Assembly (NCBI GenBank): GCA_002314885.1
Contig: DCHT01000066.1
Coordinates: 5,533-69,532, forward strand
Direction: 5' to 3'
Length of the DNA: 64,000 nt
DNA from: Bacteroidales bacterium UBA1745
Lineage (GTDB): Bacteria; Bacteroidota; Bacteroidia; Bacteroidales; UBA932
The first letter of the stretch is position 1, and every line of letters begins with the position of its first letter. Shown piece by piece: positions 34,945 to 50,000 of the stretch. The notes beneath the pieces were generated by a model. That model worked only from the letters and a program-made list of their open reading frames with translations, did no database searches and had not been told where the DNA came from. A program made the position numbers and the translations under genes.

Positions 34945-36609
34945 ATGAACACTAAAATCCTTTCTGTCATCGCTTCCATCGCGATGGTCGCAATTGCTTC
35001 CTGCTCGGATATCACTCCTGAGCCGGTTCCAGATCCAGATCCCGATCCTACTCCAGTGACTCCGACTCCTGACCCGGATCCCGATCCTACCAAACCGCTT
35101 CCTGAAACCATCAAGCTGCTTTGCATCGGCAACAGTTTCTCTGCGGATGCTGTGGAGCAGGAACTCTATGGCCTTTTCGAGGCTGTAGGTCAGAAGATCA
35201 TCATCGGTGATATGTACATCGGAGGCTGTCCTCTCGAGACTCACGCCAACAATGCCAAGAATGACGCAGCCGCATACAGCTACAGGAAGATCGTCAACGG
35301 TGCTTTGACCACCACTTCCAGCGTCAAGCTTTCCACGGCTCTCAAGGACGAGGACTGGACCTTCATCAGCATTCAGGAAGGTGCTGGATTCCACGGATTC
35401 TACGATACGACTTATAACGGCGTAACCCATTCTATGGAGCCTAACCTGACATATCTCATCAATTATGTAAAGGAAAACGGCCCTAAGGATGCTACTCTTG
35501 TCTATCACGCGCCTTGGGCAGCAAAACCAGGCTACACAGGTGTGAAGTTCAGTTATTACGGCTACGACCAGAAGGTGATGTACGATATGATCTGCACGGC
35601 TACTCAGCAGGTTGTGGCGGCTCATCCTGAGATCGGACTCGTGATGAACTCTATGGACGCCATCCAGAATGCGAGAACCACGTATCTCGGTGAGGACTTC
35701 AACCGCGACGGCTGGCATCTCAGCTATTCCAAGGGCAGATATACCGCAGGATGCCTCTGGTTTGAGAAGATTATGGGAAGGAGCGTCGTAGGCAACACAT
35801 ATCATCCAAATACCATCTCCGATTATGTGGCCAACGTCTGCCAGCAGGCGGCACACGGGGCAGTGGAGCATCCATACACCGTAACTGACCTGTCTTCAAT
35901 CCCTGATCCGGGAGAGGTGAAGGACACCGTCAAGAGGCAGATCCTTGCGAAGTGGTATTTCTCTCCAGCGAGGGCTAAGTCTGACGGCTGCATCCAGACC
36001 TGGACCGGTCAGACCGAGCCGGGTGTCTACAGATATTCCAATGAACCGGGCGAGAGGGGATACTACCTGGCCAACGAAGAAGGCAAGGGCAAGCTTAGCT
36101 ATGTTCAGGTGGACAAGACCCAGTGGACTGCAAGCAATTCAGGTCTGTCAATCCTCGATGTCAGCAACGGTGGACAGCCTGTTATGTGCGGCCCTATGAC
36201 CGGAGACTACTGGCTGTTTGAGACTACCGGAAATTACAATATTGCCGAAGGCTCGAATGTGCATATCATTTTCACTTACAACCCTGGAAACTACGGTGCA
36301 AAGTACTGGATGGTAGAATATATGGACGGTGACAAGTGGGTTCCTGCCTTCGACACCGCTACGACTACGATCACCGAGCAGGGCGAAATCACCTATAACA
36401 TCGCCTTTACATCTTCCCAGAAGATTGTGGAATTCACGAAGACCCTTACTGAGCCTACCGTGGAATTCAAGGTCAGGATGACCTGCTGCTCAACCTATCA
36501 GGTGAACGACAAGTATTTCGCCTCGCCTAACGCCAAGTGCGCTTCGCGTATTGCCGGCGACCCGAACAATGAGGCCAAGCCTCTCCCACAGATGGATATC
36601 GTACTGTAA
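34945..36609 (+). CDS. DUF4886 SGNH-hydrolase-like lipoprotein
   Basis: A 554-residue exported protein: lipobox IASCSD, then a flexible linker of repeated Pro-Asp (residues ~27-50), then a DUF4886 domain opening LLCIGNSFSADAVEQELYGLF with a GNSFS nucleophile block like GDSL/SGNH hydrolases, and DGWHLSYSKGRYTAGC with the distal D-x-x-H pair. The C-terminal ~230 residues are strand-rich and probably bind carbohydrate. An esterase (for example of O-acetylated sugars) is plausible beside a sialidase. It is followed by GH2 after three bases. Confidence 0.75.
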   Translation: MNTKILSVIASIAMVAIASCSDITPEPVPDPDPDPTPVTPTPDPDPDPTKPLPETIKLLCIGNSFSADAVEQELYGLFEAVGQKIIIGDMYIGGCPLETHANNAKNDAAAYSYRKIVNGALTTTSSVKLSTALKDEDWTFISIQEGAGFHGFYDTTYNGVTHSMEPNLTYLINYVKENGPKDATLVYHAPWAAKPGYTGVKFSYYGYDQKVMYDMICTATQQVVAAHPEIGLVMNSMDAIQNARTTYLGEDFNRDGWHLSYSKGRYTAGCLWFEKIMGRSVVGNTYHPNTISDYVANVCQQAAHGAVEHPYTVTDLSSIPDPGEVKDTVKRQILAKWYFSPARAKSDGCIQTWTGQTEPGVYRYSNEPGERGYYLANEEGKGKLSYVQVDKTQWTASNSGLSILDVSNGGQPVMCGPMTGDYWLFETTGNYNIAEGSNVHIIFTYNPGNYGAKYWMVEYMDGDKWVPAFDTATTTITEQGEITYNIAFTSSQKIVEFTKTLTEPTVEFKVRMTCCSTYQVNDKYFASPNAKCASRIAGDPNNEAKPLPQMDIVL

Positions 36610-41060
<4,451 letters not shown>

Positions 41061-41068
41061 CTGCATTC

Positions 41069-41836
41069 TTACCAAACGATAATTACTTTTACTCCTAGTT
41101 CTTCAATCTGACGTTTTGCTTCCTGGGGGAAGCCTCCGTCTGTAATGAGGATGCTTATCTTTTCCACACCGCAGATCCTAGCAAATCCTTTCTGTTCAAA
41201 TTTGCTGGAATCCGCCAGGACAATGGTCTGTTCTGACGATTTTATCATCTGTCGGATAATTTCGGCTTCTTCCATTGTGCCTGTTGTGATTCCGTAATTG
41301 ATGTCTATTCCATCTACTCCAATGAACACTTTGGAGCAATACACGTTGCTCAGTGTGTTGATGGCATCGTTGCCGACAACGGAGAGTGTATTGCTATAGA
41401 GGATTCCTCCGACTTGCATAACTGTAATATCTTTTGCTTCACCGAAGAAGGCGGAGACGTTGACAGCTGTACTTACGATATTGAGTCGTCCTTTTGGCTT
41501 GATGCATTCTGCAAATACAGCACTCGTTGAGCCTGAGGAAATAATTATGGAGTCATTCTCTTCGATGAATGATGCAGCGCATCTGCCGATCTTAAGTTTC
41601 TCCTCGTAATTAATCAGTTTCTTATTATTGAGATTGATATCCATTACAGGAGCTGCAGTAGGGAGGGCACTTCCATACGCGCGATATAGAAGTCCTTTGC
41701 TTTCAAGGTAATTCAGGTCTTTTCTGATTGTCGTCGGCGTGACGCCTAATGTAATTGCCAACTCTGATACTTTGAGCAGGCCCTCTTTTGAAATGTTTTC
41801 AAGTATATACTTTCTACGGTCGGCAATTCCAGTCAT
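41069..41836 (-). CDS. DeoR-family transcriptional regulator
   Basis: A 255-residue repressor-type protein. The N-terminal winged HTH is RRKYILENISKEGLLKVSELAITLGVTPTTIRKDLNYLESKGLLYRAYG, a standard DeoR signature. The C-terminal sugar-phosphate-sensing domain (~75-250) includes IIISSGSTSAVFAE, VVGNDAINTL and GVDGIDINYGITTG. Effectors in this family are phosphorylated sugars; GlcNAc-6-P or MurNAc-6-P would fit the divergent gene series. It is transcribed away from susC across a region with repeated AACGAAATAT sites. Confidence 0.9.
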   Translation of the reverse strand: MTGIADRRKYILENISKEGLLKVSELAITLGVTPTTIRKDLNYLESKGLLYRAYGSALPTAAPVMDINLNNKKLINYEEKLKIGRCAASFIEENDSIIISSGSTSAVFAECIKPKGRLNIVSTAVNVSAFFGEAKDITVMQVGGILYSNTLSVVGNDAINTLSNVYCSKVFIGVDGIDINYGITTGTMEEAEIIRQMIKSSEQTIVLADSSKFEQKGFARICGVEKISILITDGGFPQEAKRQIEELGVKVIIVW

Positions 41837-41858
41837 ATTATTTTGTGTTAAAACGTTA

Positions 41859-41888
41859 CAAATATAGTAATTATGTTTCGTTTCGCAA
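41859..41888 (-). promoter_or_regulatory. Promoter of the DeoR-type regulator
   Basis: On the minus strand TATATTTG (41866-41859) is a full TAnnTTTG -7 box and TTG (41888-41886) lies 19 bases upstream. The start codon is 23 bases downstream of the -7 box. The first operator-like repeat (41892) abuts the -33 element, so autoregulation is possible. Confidence 0.55.
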
Positions 41889-41891
41889 TAT

Positions 41892-41957
41892 AATGAAATA
41901 TATAACGAAATATCAAACGAAATATTTCTTTATTTTTATGTTGTGAAAACGAAATAT
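41892..41957 (+). promoter_or_regulatory. Direct-repeat operator array, AACGAAATAT
   Basis: Exact copies of AACGAAATAT at 41904-41913, 41916-41925 and 41948-41957, with a one-mismatch copy (AATGAAATAT) at 41892-41901. The first three are spaced exactly 12 bases start to start. The last lies between the -33 and -7 boxes proposed for susC. A same-core half-site on the minus strand also occurs at about 42018-42025. The spacing and place fit binding by the adjacent DeoR-type repressor. Confidence 0.7.
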
Positions 41958-41970
41958 TTTTTCATTTTTG
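41941..41970 (+). promoter_or_regulatory. susC promoter
   Basis: TTG at 41941-41943 and CATTTTTG at 41963-41970 (one mismatch to TAnnTTTG) with a 19-base spacer. The start codon at 42013 leaves a leader of roughly 35 bases. An operator copy sits inside the spacer, so repressor binding would block polymerase. Confidence 0.5.
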
Positions 41971-42012
41971 TTACTGAGCATTCAATTTTGCTTACTAGAT
42001 ATTTTTAACGAT

Positions 42013-45000
42013 ATGGATATATTTCGAAAAATCTCGCTGCTACTGCTCGCTATGATGGTATCTACTACCGTCGTTTTCGCTCAGAAGAGGAGTGTCTCCG
42101 GAACAGTTACATCGACTGCTGGGGAACCCCTTGTTGGTGTCGGAGTCTTTGTCAAAAACACAGCTAATGGAACTGTTACAGATATTGACGGCCGATTTTC
42201 TCTCTCGAATGTACCTGAAAATGCAGTGCTGGTAGCTTCTACGATAGGCTATCAGTCTGTAGAGGTTAACTCTGGGAATCTATCTTCAGTCTCAATAAAG
42301 ATGGAAGAGGATTCTATGTTGCTTGAGGAAACAGTCGTAGTTGGTTACGGTAGCCAGAGAAAAGTGACATTGACGGGCTCTGTAGCGACCACTTCTGGAG
42401 ATGCGCTTGTCAAGAGTTCTGCAGTCAACCTCTCTCAGGGTCTTGCTGGCCGTCTTTCCGGTGTGATCGTCAACAACCGCTCGGGTGAGCCTGGTAAGGA
42501 TGACGCGACAATGTTCATCCGTGGACGTAGTACACTTGGAGATAACTCTCCTCTCATCATTATCGATGGTATCCCTGGTCGAGGTGACGATTTCTCTCGT
42601 CTTACCGGTGAGGAAATAGAGAGTGTCACTGTCCTCAAGGATGCATCTGGTGCTATCTATGGCTCCCGTTCTGCAAACGGTGTCATCCTCGTCACTACCA
42701 AACACGGTGGTTATGAAGAGACCCCAAATGTGACCTTCACTTATGACCTTGGTATGCAGCAGCCAACCAGGCTTGTTCAAATGGCTGATGCTGTGCTGTT
42801 TACTCAGGCCTACAATGATGAGCTTGCAATTACCGGCGCTGCTCCATATTACAACAAGACGCAGATCCAACATTACATTGATCAGGATGATCCAATCCTT
42901 TATCCTAATACAAACTGGTTCGATGAGATCATCAAGCCTATTTCACTTCAGCACAAATATGGCGTGAGTGTCAATGGAGGCAGCAAAAGGGTTTCATATT
43001 TCGTTCAGTTCAATGGTCAGTACCAGGATGGTATATATTATAAGAGTGCCACGAACTACAATCAGTATAATGTCAGATCCAACGTCACTGTTAAGGTAAC
43101 AAAAGGCCTTTCTGTCGGTGTGAACCTCAATTTCCGCCAGCAGCATAAGAATTATTCTGCCTTCCCAAGTGATTCATACGGTATTTTCTATATCGCTACT
43201 CGTATGAAGCCAACGGGCGCTGCGTATTATCCAAATGGTTATCTGCGTGGTGGTACAAATCCTGCTGTCCTCGTCCAGGACCTTACCGGTTATGACAAGA
43301 CTACTACCAACACCATAAATACCACTCTTACTGCAAACTGGGACCTTGGATTCATCACAAAAGGTCTTTCTATCAACGGTAATATCGCGTATGACGTTAT
43401 CGGTAAGTTCCGCAAGAACTGGCAGCAGAACTGGGAATATTACTCTTATGACGAAATCACTGAACTCTTTGAGCCTCACACCTGCTCATACTGGTCAACT
43501 CCGGTCCTGCACGAGTATCAGACAAACTCACACACCCTGACCGCCAATGCCAATATCAACTATGACCGTGATTTCAGTGGTCATCACGTCTCTGCGCTTG
43601 CCGGTTACGAACAGAGTTCATACAGAATGGATTATTTCACTGCCGGCATTGATTCGTATGCATCTGATATTCTTGACGAGTTTTTTGCCGGTTCAGCAGA
43701 CAAGAGTTGGTATTCCATCAATGGTTATGCCCGCGAAACAGCTCGCTTGAGTTTCTTCGGACGCCTTGGCTATGACTACAAGAGCAAGTACCTTGTTCAG
43801 GCCCTCATACGTTTCGATGGTTCTGAAAACTTCCCTAAGGCCAACAGATGGGGAGTCTTCCCAGGCGTATCTCTCGGATGGCGCATCTCTGAGGAACCAT
43901 TTATGAAGGATAATGTCCCTGCAATCACCAACCTTAAGCTCAGGGCCTCCTATGGTGAGCAGGGAAATGACCAGATTGCTGCATTCCAATACCTTACTAC
44001 ATATCAATATACATCTCTGGCAAGATATAAGATGCAGATCGACGGCAAGGACGTGAACTATATAATTCCAGGAACTATTCCAAACGAGAATGTAACTTGG
44101 GAAGTCGCCAGAACTTGGAATGTCGGCCTCGATGGCAACATCAGGAATGGCCTCTTCTCTTGGGAACTTGAATACTTCTTCACCAGAAGGTCAAACATCC
44201 TTTGTACCAGGAATGCCTCCGTACCATATTATACTGGACTTACAAGCAGCCTTCCTGACGAGAATATAGGTATAGTAAGGAATTCAGGTGTTGAGATTCA
44301 GCTCTCTCACGAAAATAAGGTTGCCAACGGTCAACTTCTCTATCACGTTGCTGGAAACTTTATGTTTGCGAAGAATACGATCGAGTATATGGATGAGACG
44401 CCTTGGGGCGAAGGTCACGAGTATATGAACCTTACCGGTCATCCTATGGGCGCAGGACTCTACTATCAGGTAAAGGGAATCAACAAGACCCAGGAAGACC
44501 TCGAGAACAATCCTCAAATGGCAGGCGCAACTCTTGGTGACTTCATTTTTGAAGACCTCGACGGAGATGGAAAGATCACCACTTATGACCGTAAGAGATG
44601 TGACCTTACTGCTGTTCCGCAGATTGTTTTTGGTCTCAATTTCGATCTGACTTGGAAGAACTTTGACTTCTCATTGCTTTTCCAGGGACAGGGCAGGGCT
44701 AGATACTATTATGCTCCACTCACCGACCCAGTGTCAGGAAACCTTGAAAAGAATGCTGCTATGAATGCGTGGACTCTCGATAACAGAGATTCCGATTATC
44801 CTCGTATGGGTTCCAATATTTCAAATGGTGGCGTGACTAGATCTTCCTTCTATTATAGAAATGCATCTTTCCTCCGTCTCAAGAACGTGGAACTCGGATA
44901 TACTATTCCAAAGGAAGTGTGGGGCGGAAAGATTCCTGTCAAGGGACTTAGATTCTACATCGCGGGCTACAACCTTCTTACTCTTTCAGAACTCAAGAAT

Positions 45001-45084
45001 GTGGACCCGGAGACAAGCGATGAGTCATACCAGACATATCCACAGATGAGGATTTTCAACACTGGTGTGAAGTTGACCTTCTAA
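42013..45084 (+). CDS. SusC-type TonB-dependent outer membrane transporter
   Basis: About 1023 residues from MDIFRKISLLLLAMM with a signal peptide ending VVFAQ; upstream Met codons lack a signal sequence. A carboxypeptidase-regulatory-like domain (VSGTVTSTAGEPLVGVGVFVKN) is followed by the TonB box EETVVVGYG, the plug (SSAVNLSQGLAGRLSGVIV, GRSTLGDNSPLIIIDG) and a 22-strand barrel ending NTGVKLTF. It imports large ligands captured with the SusD partner encoded 12 bases downstream. The ligand is not readable, but the operon points to cell-wall or aminosugar oligomers. Confidence 0.95.
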   Translation: MDIFRKISLLLLAMMVSTTVVFAQKRSVSGTVTSTAGEPLVGVGVFVKNTANGTVTDIDGRFSLSNVPENAVLVASTIGYQSVEVNSGNLSSVSIKMEEDSMLLEETVVVGYGSQRKVTLTGSVATTSGDALVKSSAVNLSQGLAGRLSGVIVNNRSGEPGKDDATMFIRGRSTLGDNSPLIIIDGIPGRGDDFSRLTGEEIESVTVLKDASGAIYGSRSANGVILVTTKHGGYEETPNVTFTYDLGMQQPTRLVQMADAVLFTQAYNDELAITGAAPYYNKTQIQHYIDQDDPILYPNTNWFDEIIKPISLQHKYGVSVNGGSKRVSYFVQFNGQYQDGIYYKSATNYNQYNVRSNVTVKVTKGLSVGVNLNFRQQHKNYSAFPSDSYGIFYIATRMKPTGAAYYPNGYLRGGTNPAVLVQDLTGYDKTTTNTINTTLTANWDLGFITKGLSINGNIAYDVIGKFRKNWQQNWEYYSYDEITELFEPHTCSYWSTPVLHEYQTNSHTLTANANINYDRDFSGHHVSALAGYEQSSYRMDYFTAGIDSYASDILDEFFAGSADKSWYSINGYARETARLSFFGRLGYDYKSKYLVQALIRFDGSENFPKANRWGVFPGVSLGWRISEEPFMKDNVPAITNLKLRASYGEQGNDQIAAFQYLTTYQYTSLARYKMQIDGKDVNYIIPGTIPNENVTWEVARTWNVGLDGNIRNGLFSWELEYFFTRRSNILCTRNASVPYYTGLTSSLPDENIGIVRNSGVEIQLSHENKVANGQLLYHVAGNFMFAKNTIEYMDETPWGEGHEYMNLTGHPMGAGLYYQVKGINKTQEDLENNPQMAGATLGDFIFEDLDGDGKITTYDRKRCDLTAVPQIVFGLNFDLTWKNFDFSLLFQGQGRARYYYAPLTDPVSGNLEKNAAMNAWTLDNRDSDYPRMGSNISNGGVTRSSFYYRNASFLRLKNVELGYTIPKEVWGGKIPVKGLRFYIAGYNLLTLSELKNVDPETSDESYQTYPQMRIFNTGVKLTF

Positions 45085-45096
45085 ACAAGAGTGACC

Positions 45097-47046
45097 ATGA
45101 AAAGAAATATCATTGCAATAATTGCAGCGGCTGTTGCCGCAGCCTCCTGCTCAAGTTTTCTTGATAAAACTCCTTTGGATAAGCTTTCAGAGGACGCCGT
45201 GTTCAATAGTGACGCTCTTTCAGAAAGTTACGTGAATGCTCTGTATTCAGTTCTCAACGATCCTTACGAGGAGGGTAATGTCAGCTGTATCACCGACGAA
45301 GGCTTCTTCAGATATGGCGGCACTTCTACCAGATATATTGCTTCTGGAAATATGACTCCAGATAATATTATGTATATGGATGAAGGTGGTACCGCACACA
45401 ATTCCAGAACTACAATCCTCAATATCTGGAACAGGGCATATCAGTATATATATAGAATGAATTATTTCATCAATTATGTGACTGAGAATGAGACAAAACT
45501 AAGCGAAGATGGCAAGAACCGCCTTCTTGGTGAAGCATACTATCTCAGAGCCTGGGCTTATTTCAACCTCATTCAGAGATATGCCGGTGTTCCTATCATC
45601 ACTAAGGTCTACACTCTTTCTGATGAGTATGGAGTGACCAGAGACAGTTACGATGATTGCGTCGATTTCATTCTCGAGGATCTTGCCAGGGCAGAGTCGC
45701 TTCTTCCGACAAAGGCTGAGAGCCAGCGTGGCAGAGCGAACAAGGACGTTTGCCTTGCACTCAGATCAAGACTCACGCTCGTTGCTGCGTCACCTCTCTT
45801 CAATGACCCTGATAATCCGCAGGGAAGTATTTTCAGAGGCGCATATAGCTCTGATAAGTGGCAGCGTGCCTTCGACGCCGCGAAAGCCATTGTTGACCGA
45901 GCAGATGTTGAAGGAGCCTACCAGTTGGACGATACTTATGATGGTATCTGGAGAGACGTCAACAGTCCTGAACTTATCTGGGCAAAATATTTTACCGCAA
46001 CAAGTACAGTGAACAAGGCCCAGTTGCTCTACTCAGTAGTTTACTTCAATGGCTGGACTTCCATCAGTCCAACCCAGGCTATGGTTATGGACTATGAGAT
46101 GACAAATGGTAAGAAGTTCTTTGAGGATGGTTCAGGTTATGACGAGAAGCATCCATTCAAGAATCGTGACCCTCGCTTCTACAAGACTATCGCTGCTCCA
46201 TTCAGTATGTATGAGCACACTTCTGACGGTACTACAACTTCAGACCAACTTGAGTTGTATCTTCTCTACGATGGGAAGACGAAGGCTGATTTCGAGCTTG
46301 GTAAGCCGGAACCTGATTACACAAGCAAGGCAAAACACCTCTGGCACGCTACCAATACAATGGGTATGGAGTTCAATAAGTGGTATATTCCTACTTCTCC
46401 AATTACTGAATTAGAAGTTGGATCTCTTCTTTTCCCTTGGTTCAGACTTGCTGAGATGTATCTCAATTATGCTGAATCTGCTTATATGCTTGGAAAGGAA
46501 GAAACCTGCCGCGAATACATCAACAAGGTTCGTTCTCGTGCAGACGTAAACATGCCTGCAGTCACTGAATCTGGTGAGGCTCTTTGGGACAGACTTGTAA
46601 ACGAGCGCAGAATCGAGATGGCTTACGAGGTAGTCCGCTACTTCGATGTAAGAAGATGGAAGACAGCTCCGTTCTATGAGAATATTCCTTTTGCCGGTAT
46701 GCGAACTATGATTCTCAAGAATGGCACCAAGCAGGATACATTATACCGCGTGGTCCGTAAATACGACGAGTCCAAGAACAATACTTGCTATTATTGGAAG
46801 ACTTCATCTGCTCGTCAGGCATATATCGATGCGAATGGCGCTGCTGAGGATATCGAGTGCGTATACACATACAAGTGGCTTGGACAGGAGTACAAGATTG
46901 ACTTCGGCGACTGCTGCTTGAATGTATCTCCTACGCAGAAGCATTTCCCTAAGGTCGGTGATGTCTATCCGAACTATCTTATGCCTATTCCTCGTAATGA
47001 GATTACAAAGAGTGAAGGCTCAATTGAACAGAATCCTGGTTATTAA
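45097..47046 (+). CDS. SusD-type surface glycan-binding lipoprotein (RagB/SusD)
   Basis: About 649 residues from MKRNIIAIIAAAVAAASCSSFLDK, a lipoprotein signal; a GTG two codons upstream is less likely. SusD hallmarks: FLDKTPLDKLSEDAVF, YLRAWAYFNLIQRYAGVPIIT (TPR-like helix pair), LFPWFRLAEMYLNYAESAY and RSRADVNMP...LVNERRIEMAYEVVRYFDVRRWK near the C-terminus. It caps the SusC barrel and selects the ligand. It is longer than many SusD proteins (about 500-600 residues), mostly in the middle region. Confidence 0.93.
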   Translation: MKRNIIAIIAAAVAAASCSSFLDKTPLDKLSEDAVFNSDALSESYVNALYSVLNDPYEEGNVSCITDEGFFRYGGTSTRYIASGNMTPDNIMYMDEGGTAHNSRTTILNIWNRAYQYIYRMNYFINYVTENETKLSEDGKNRLLGEAYYLRAWAYFNLIQRYAGVPIITKVYTLSDEYGVTRDSYDDCVDFILEDLARAESLLPTKAESQRGRANKDVCLALRSRLTLVAASPLFNDPDNPQGSIFRGAYSSDKWQRAFDAAKAIVDRADVEGAYQLDDTYDGIWRDVNSPELIWAKYFTATSTVNKAQLLYSVVYFNGWTSISPTQAMVMDYEMTNGKKFFEDGSGYDEKHPFKNRDPRFYKTIAAPFSMYEHTSDGTTTSDQLELYLLYDGKTKADFELGKPEPDYTSKAKHLWHATNTMGMEFNKWYIPTSPITELEVGSLLFPWFRLAEMYLNYAESAYMLGKEETCREYINKVRSRADVNMPAVTESGEALWDRLVNERRIEMAYEVVRYFDVRRWKTAPFYENIPFAGMRTMILKNGTKQDTLYRVVRKYDESKNNTCYYWKTSSARQAYIDANGAAEDIECVYTYKWLGQEYKIDFGDCCLNVSPTQKHFPKVGDVYPNYLMPIPRNEITKSEGSIEQNPGY

Positions 47047-47054
47047 TATATAGT

Positions 47055-50000
47055 ATGAAGATTTCCAGAGTCATACTTATTTTGTTGATGGCTCTGTCGT
47101 TGGTTGCCTGTTCAGGGAAGGCAATGCTGAGATGCAACTACTCTGAGGCAGATATTACAACGACAGAGGAAGAGCACACGACGTTGGCAGGCTTCGCCGC
47201 TAGGACGAGCCTGTCAACGACGGTGCATCATAGACTGTATAGTCATTGCCTCGTTGTCACTGATGGCCAGCAGAAGGTCTGCATCATTTCGAATGATATG
47301 ATGGAGATATCTCCTGATCTGTCACTGGAGATCAGAACGGCGATTGCAGAGCAGTCCGGCCTGCCGCTTGACCACATCCTTCTTCATTGTATCCATACTC
47401 ATTCATCTCCAAGATGTGGTGGTTCTGCGGCTCAGCCAGGAGGAAGCAACTATTCCTTCAAGACAAGAATGGTCGAAAGGGTAGTGGCCAATGCTGTTTC
47501 GACAATTACCAATGATGGTGCTTTTGTGCCATTCAAGATGGAGATCGGTAAGGCACAGACATCCATCAATGGCAATCGCTGCGAGAAGGACGGTCCGTGT
47601 GACCACGATGTGTATGTAGCTCGTCTGAAAGACAGAAAAGGCAAGACCATCGTGTCAATTATGAATCTTGCCTGCCATCCTGTATGTATGGGTCCAAGGA
47701 GCTATCTTATATCTTCTGACTATTCAGGAATTGCTGCTGACAGGCTGAAAAATGAGTGGGGAGGCTCTGTAATGCAGTTTACAGGTGCTGCCGGAAATAT
47801 GGATCCCGTCCGTGGGCCGAAAGACTTCGAGTACGCAGAAGAATGCGGAAACTGTCTCGCTGATTCCCTTCTCAATATTGTCTTTACTCCAGTCAAACCG
47901 CAGGGAAAGCTTAGTCTCTCAACTAATGTGGCGGAACTCCCATATAGAATCAATAAGGTTACTCCCGAGGCTGTAAAGTCACACGCGGATTCTCTTGTCA
48001 AGGCTTCAACCAATTTCCCACGATTTGCTCGTGATGTTCGAGGATGGGAGGATGAGATATTGGCAAGGTTTGAAAATGGAGAGGTCAAGAGCAAGCTTGA
48101 TTTCAATATGGAAGCCGTCAATATTGATGGCATCTTGTTCTTCTTTACTCAGGGAGAATCTTTCTGTGAATATCAGCAGGCCGCAAGGGCTGCGTTCCCT
48201 GGTGAGACCATCTTCTTTGCTGGCTATACTAATGGCCAGAATTCATATTTGCCTTCTGAGCACGCTTTTGTCTTCAAGAAAGGCTATGAATACGAGATTG
48301 AGCAGATGCACGTCTATATAAAAGCTCCGTATCCTCTTTCTTCATCTATGCCTCGAACATTCCTTGAGGGTATTAAGAAGACAATAAATATGGTGAGAGA
48401 GATACCTGCTGAATATGGAATTGTTCCTCAGCCTCGTGTCCTTGTTCCTGCTAAAGGATCGTTTCGACTGAACAGGTCGACTGGTTATGCAGTCGAGGCT
48501 GCTGACTCTCTCTTTGAGGAAGTCGCTGCCGATTTTGCACAACAGATCAAGACCGTTTCAGGAATCAGCCTGAAGTCCAATGACAAGATAGTTTTTCGTG
48601 AGATTGATGGCATTGGCCCTGAGGCATACAGACTTCTCGTAAGTCCGGATTCCATAGTCATCGAAGCAAGTTCGCCAGCGGGTGCGTATTATGCTGTCCA
48701 GAGCATTTATCAGCTTCTACCATCATCTGTGTATGGCAAGTCAAAAGCATCTGGTGTTTCTTGGACAGTTCCGTGTTGCAAGATTGAAGATGAACCTTGT
48801 TTCAGCTATCGTGGTCTTCTTCTGGATTGTGGAAGATATTTCTATGAAAAGGAAGATGTGATGGATTTCATAGATGCGATGGCAATGCACAAGCTCAATA
48901 TGTTCCATTGGCACCTTACTGAGGATCAGGGCTGGAGAATCGAAATCAAGCAGTATCCGAGACTTACTGAAGTAGGTGCTTGGCGAAGTGAAACTGCTGG
49001 ATATAAGGGTGAAGGAGATGGCAAACCTCACGGTGGCTTCTATACCCAGGATGATATCCGTGAAATCGTTGAGTATGCTCGTCACAGACACGTGACAGTT
49101 GTTCCGGAAATCGAACTTCCTGGTCATTCAAGTGCTGCTATTGCTGCATATCCATATCTTTCTTGTACTCCTGACGAGCCTAAGGAAGTTGCTACCAGAT
49201 GGGGAGTCAAGGAGGATGTTTACATTCCGTCGCCTGGCACTGTGAAATTCCTTGAGGACGTTTTCTCTGAGGTGTTGGAACTTTTCCCTTCGGAATACTA
49301 CCACTTTGGTGGAGATGAGTGTCCTAAGACTGCTTGGAGGAATAGTGATTATTGTAGGAGATTTGCCAAGGAGAATGGCCTCTCAAGTGTTGACGATATT
49401 CAGGACTGGTTTACAAGCCATTTCGCAGCATATTTGAAGGAACACGGAAAGACCGTCATAGGGTGGGACGAGATTCTTGATGGCCCATCAGCGCAGGAAG
49501 CCGTTGCCATATCCTATCGTGGCCATGCTCCTGCTTCAAGAGCGATCCGCAGAGGTATTAAATGCATTCTTGCACCTAACAGATGGGCATATCTGGACAA
49601 CCCCCAGACTGAGCTTGAAAACAATGGTGACTACCATATCTTCATGCCTCTCAGCAAGGTCTATAGTTACTACCCACAAGTTGATTCTCTTGTTGACCTG
49701 AGCCGTAAATACATCATCGGTTTTGAGGGGTGCGTATGGGGTGAACATATTCCGGATTATGACAGGGTGGAATATATGACCTGGCCTCGTGCTGCAGCAA
49801 TTGCTGAAAACGCTTGGACTGCAGTGGAGAACAAGAATTGGGATTCATTCCGCTGCCGTATGCTCAAGGATTTCTCGAGACTTGATGCTGAGGAAGTTGG
49901 CTATTGCAAGTCCTTCTGGGATGTAATCTACAGATATGATAATAGAAATGGTTATCCAAGGTCAGTCGTGATGGAATGTAACTGTCCAGGAACATCCATA

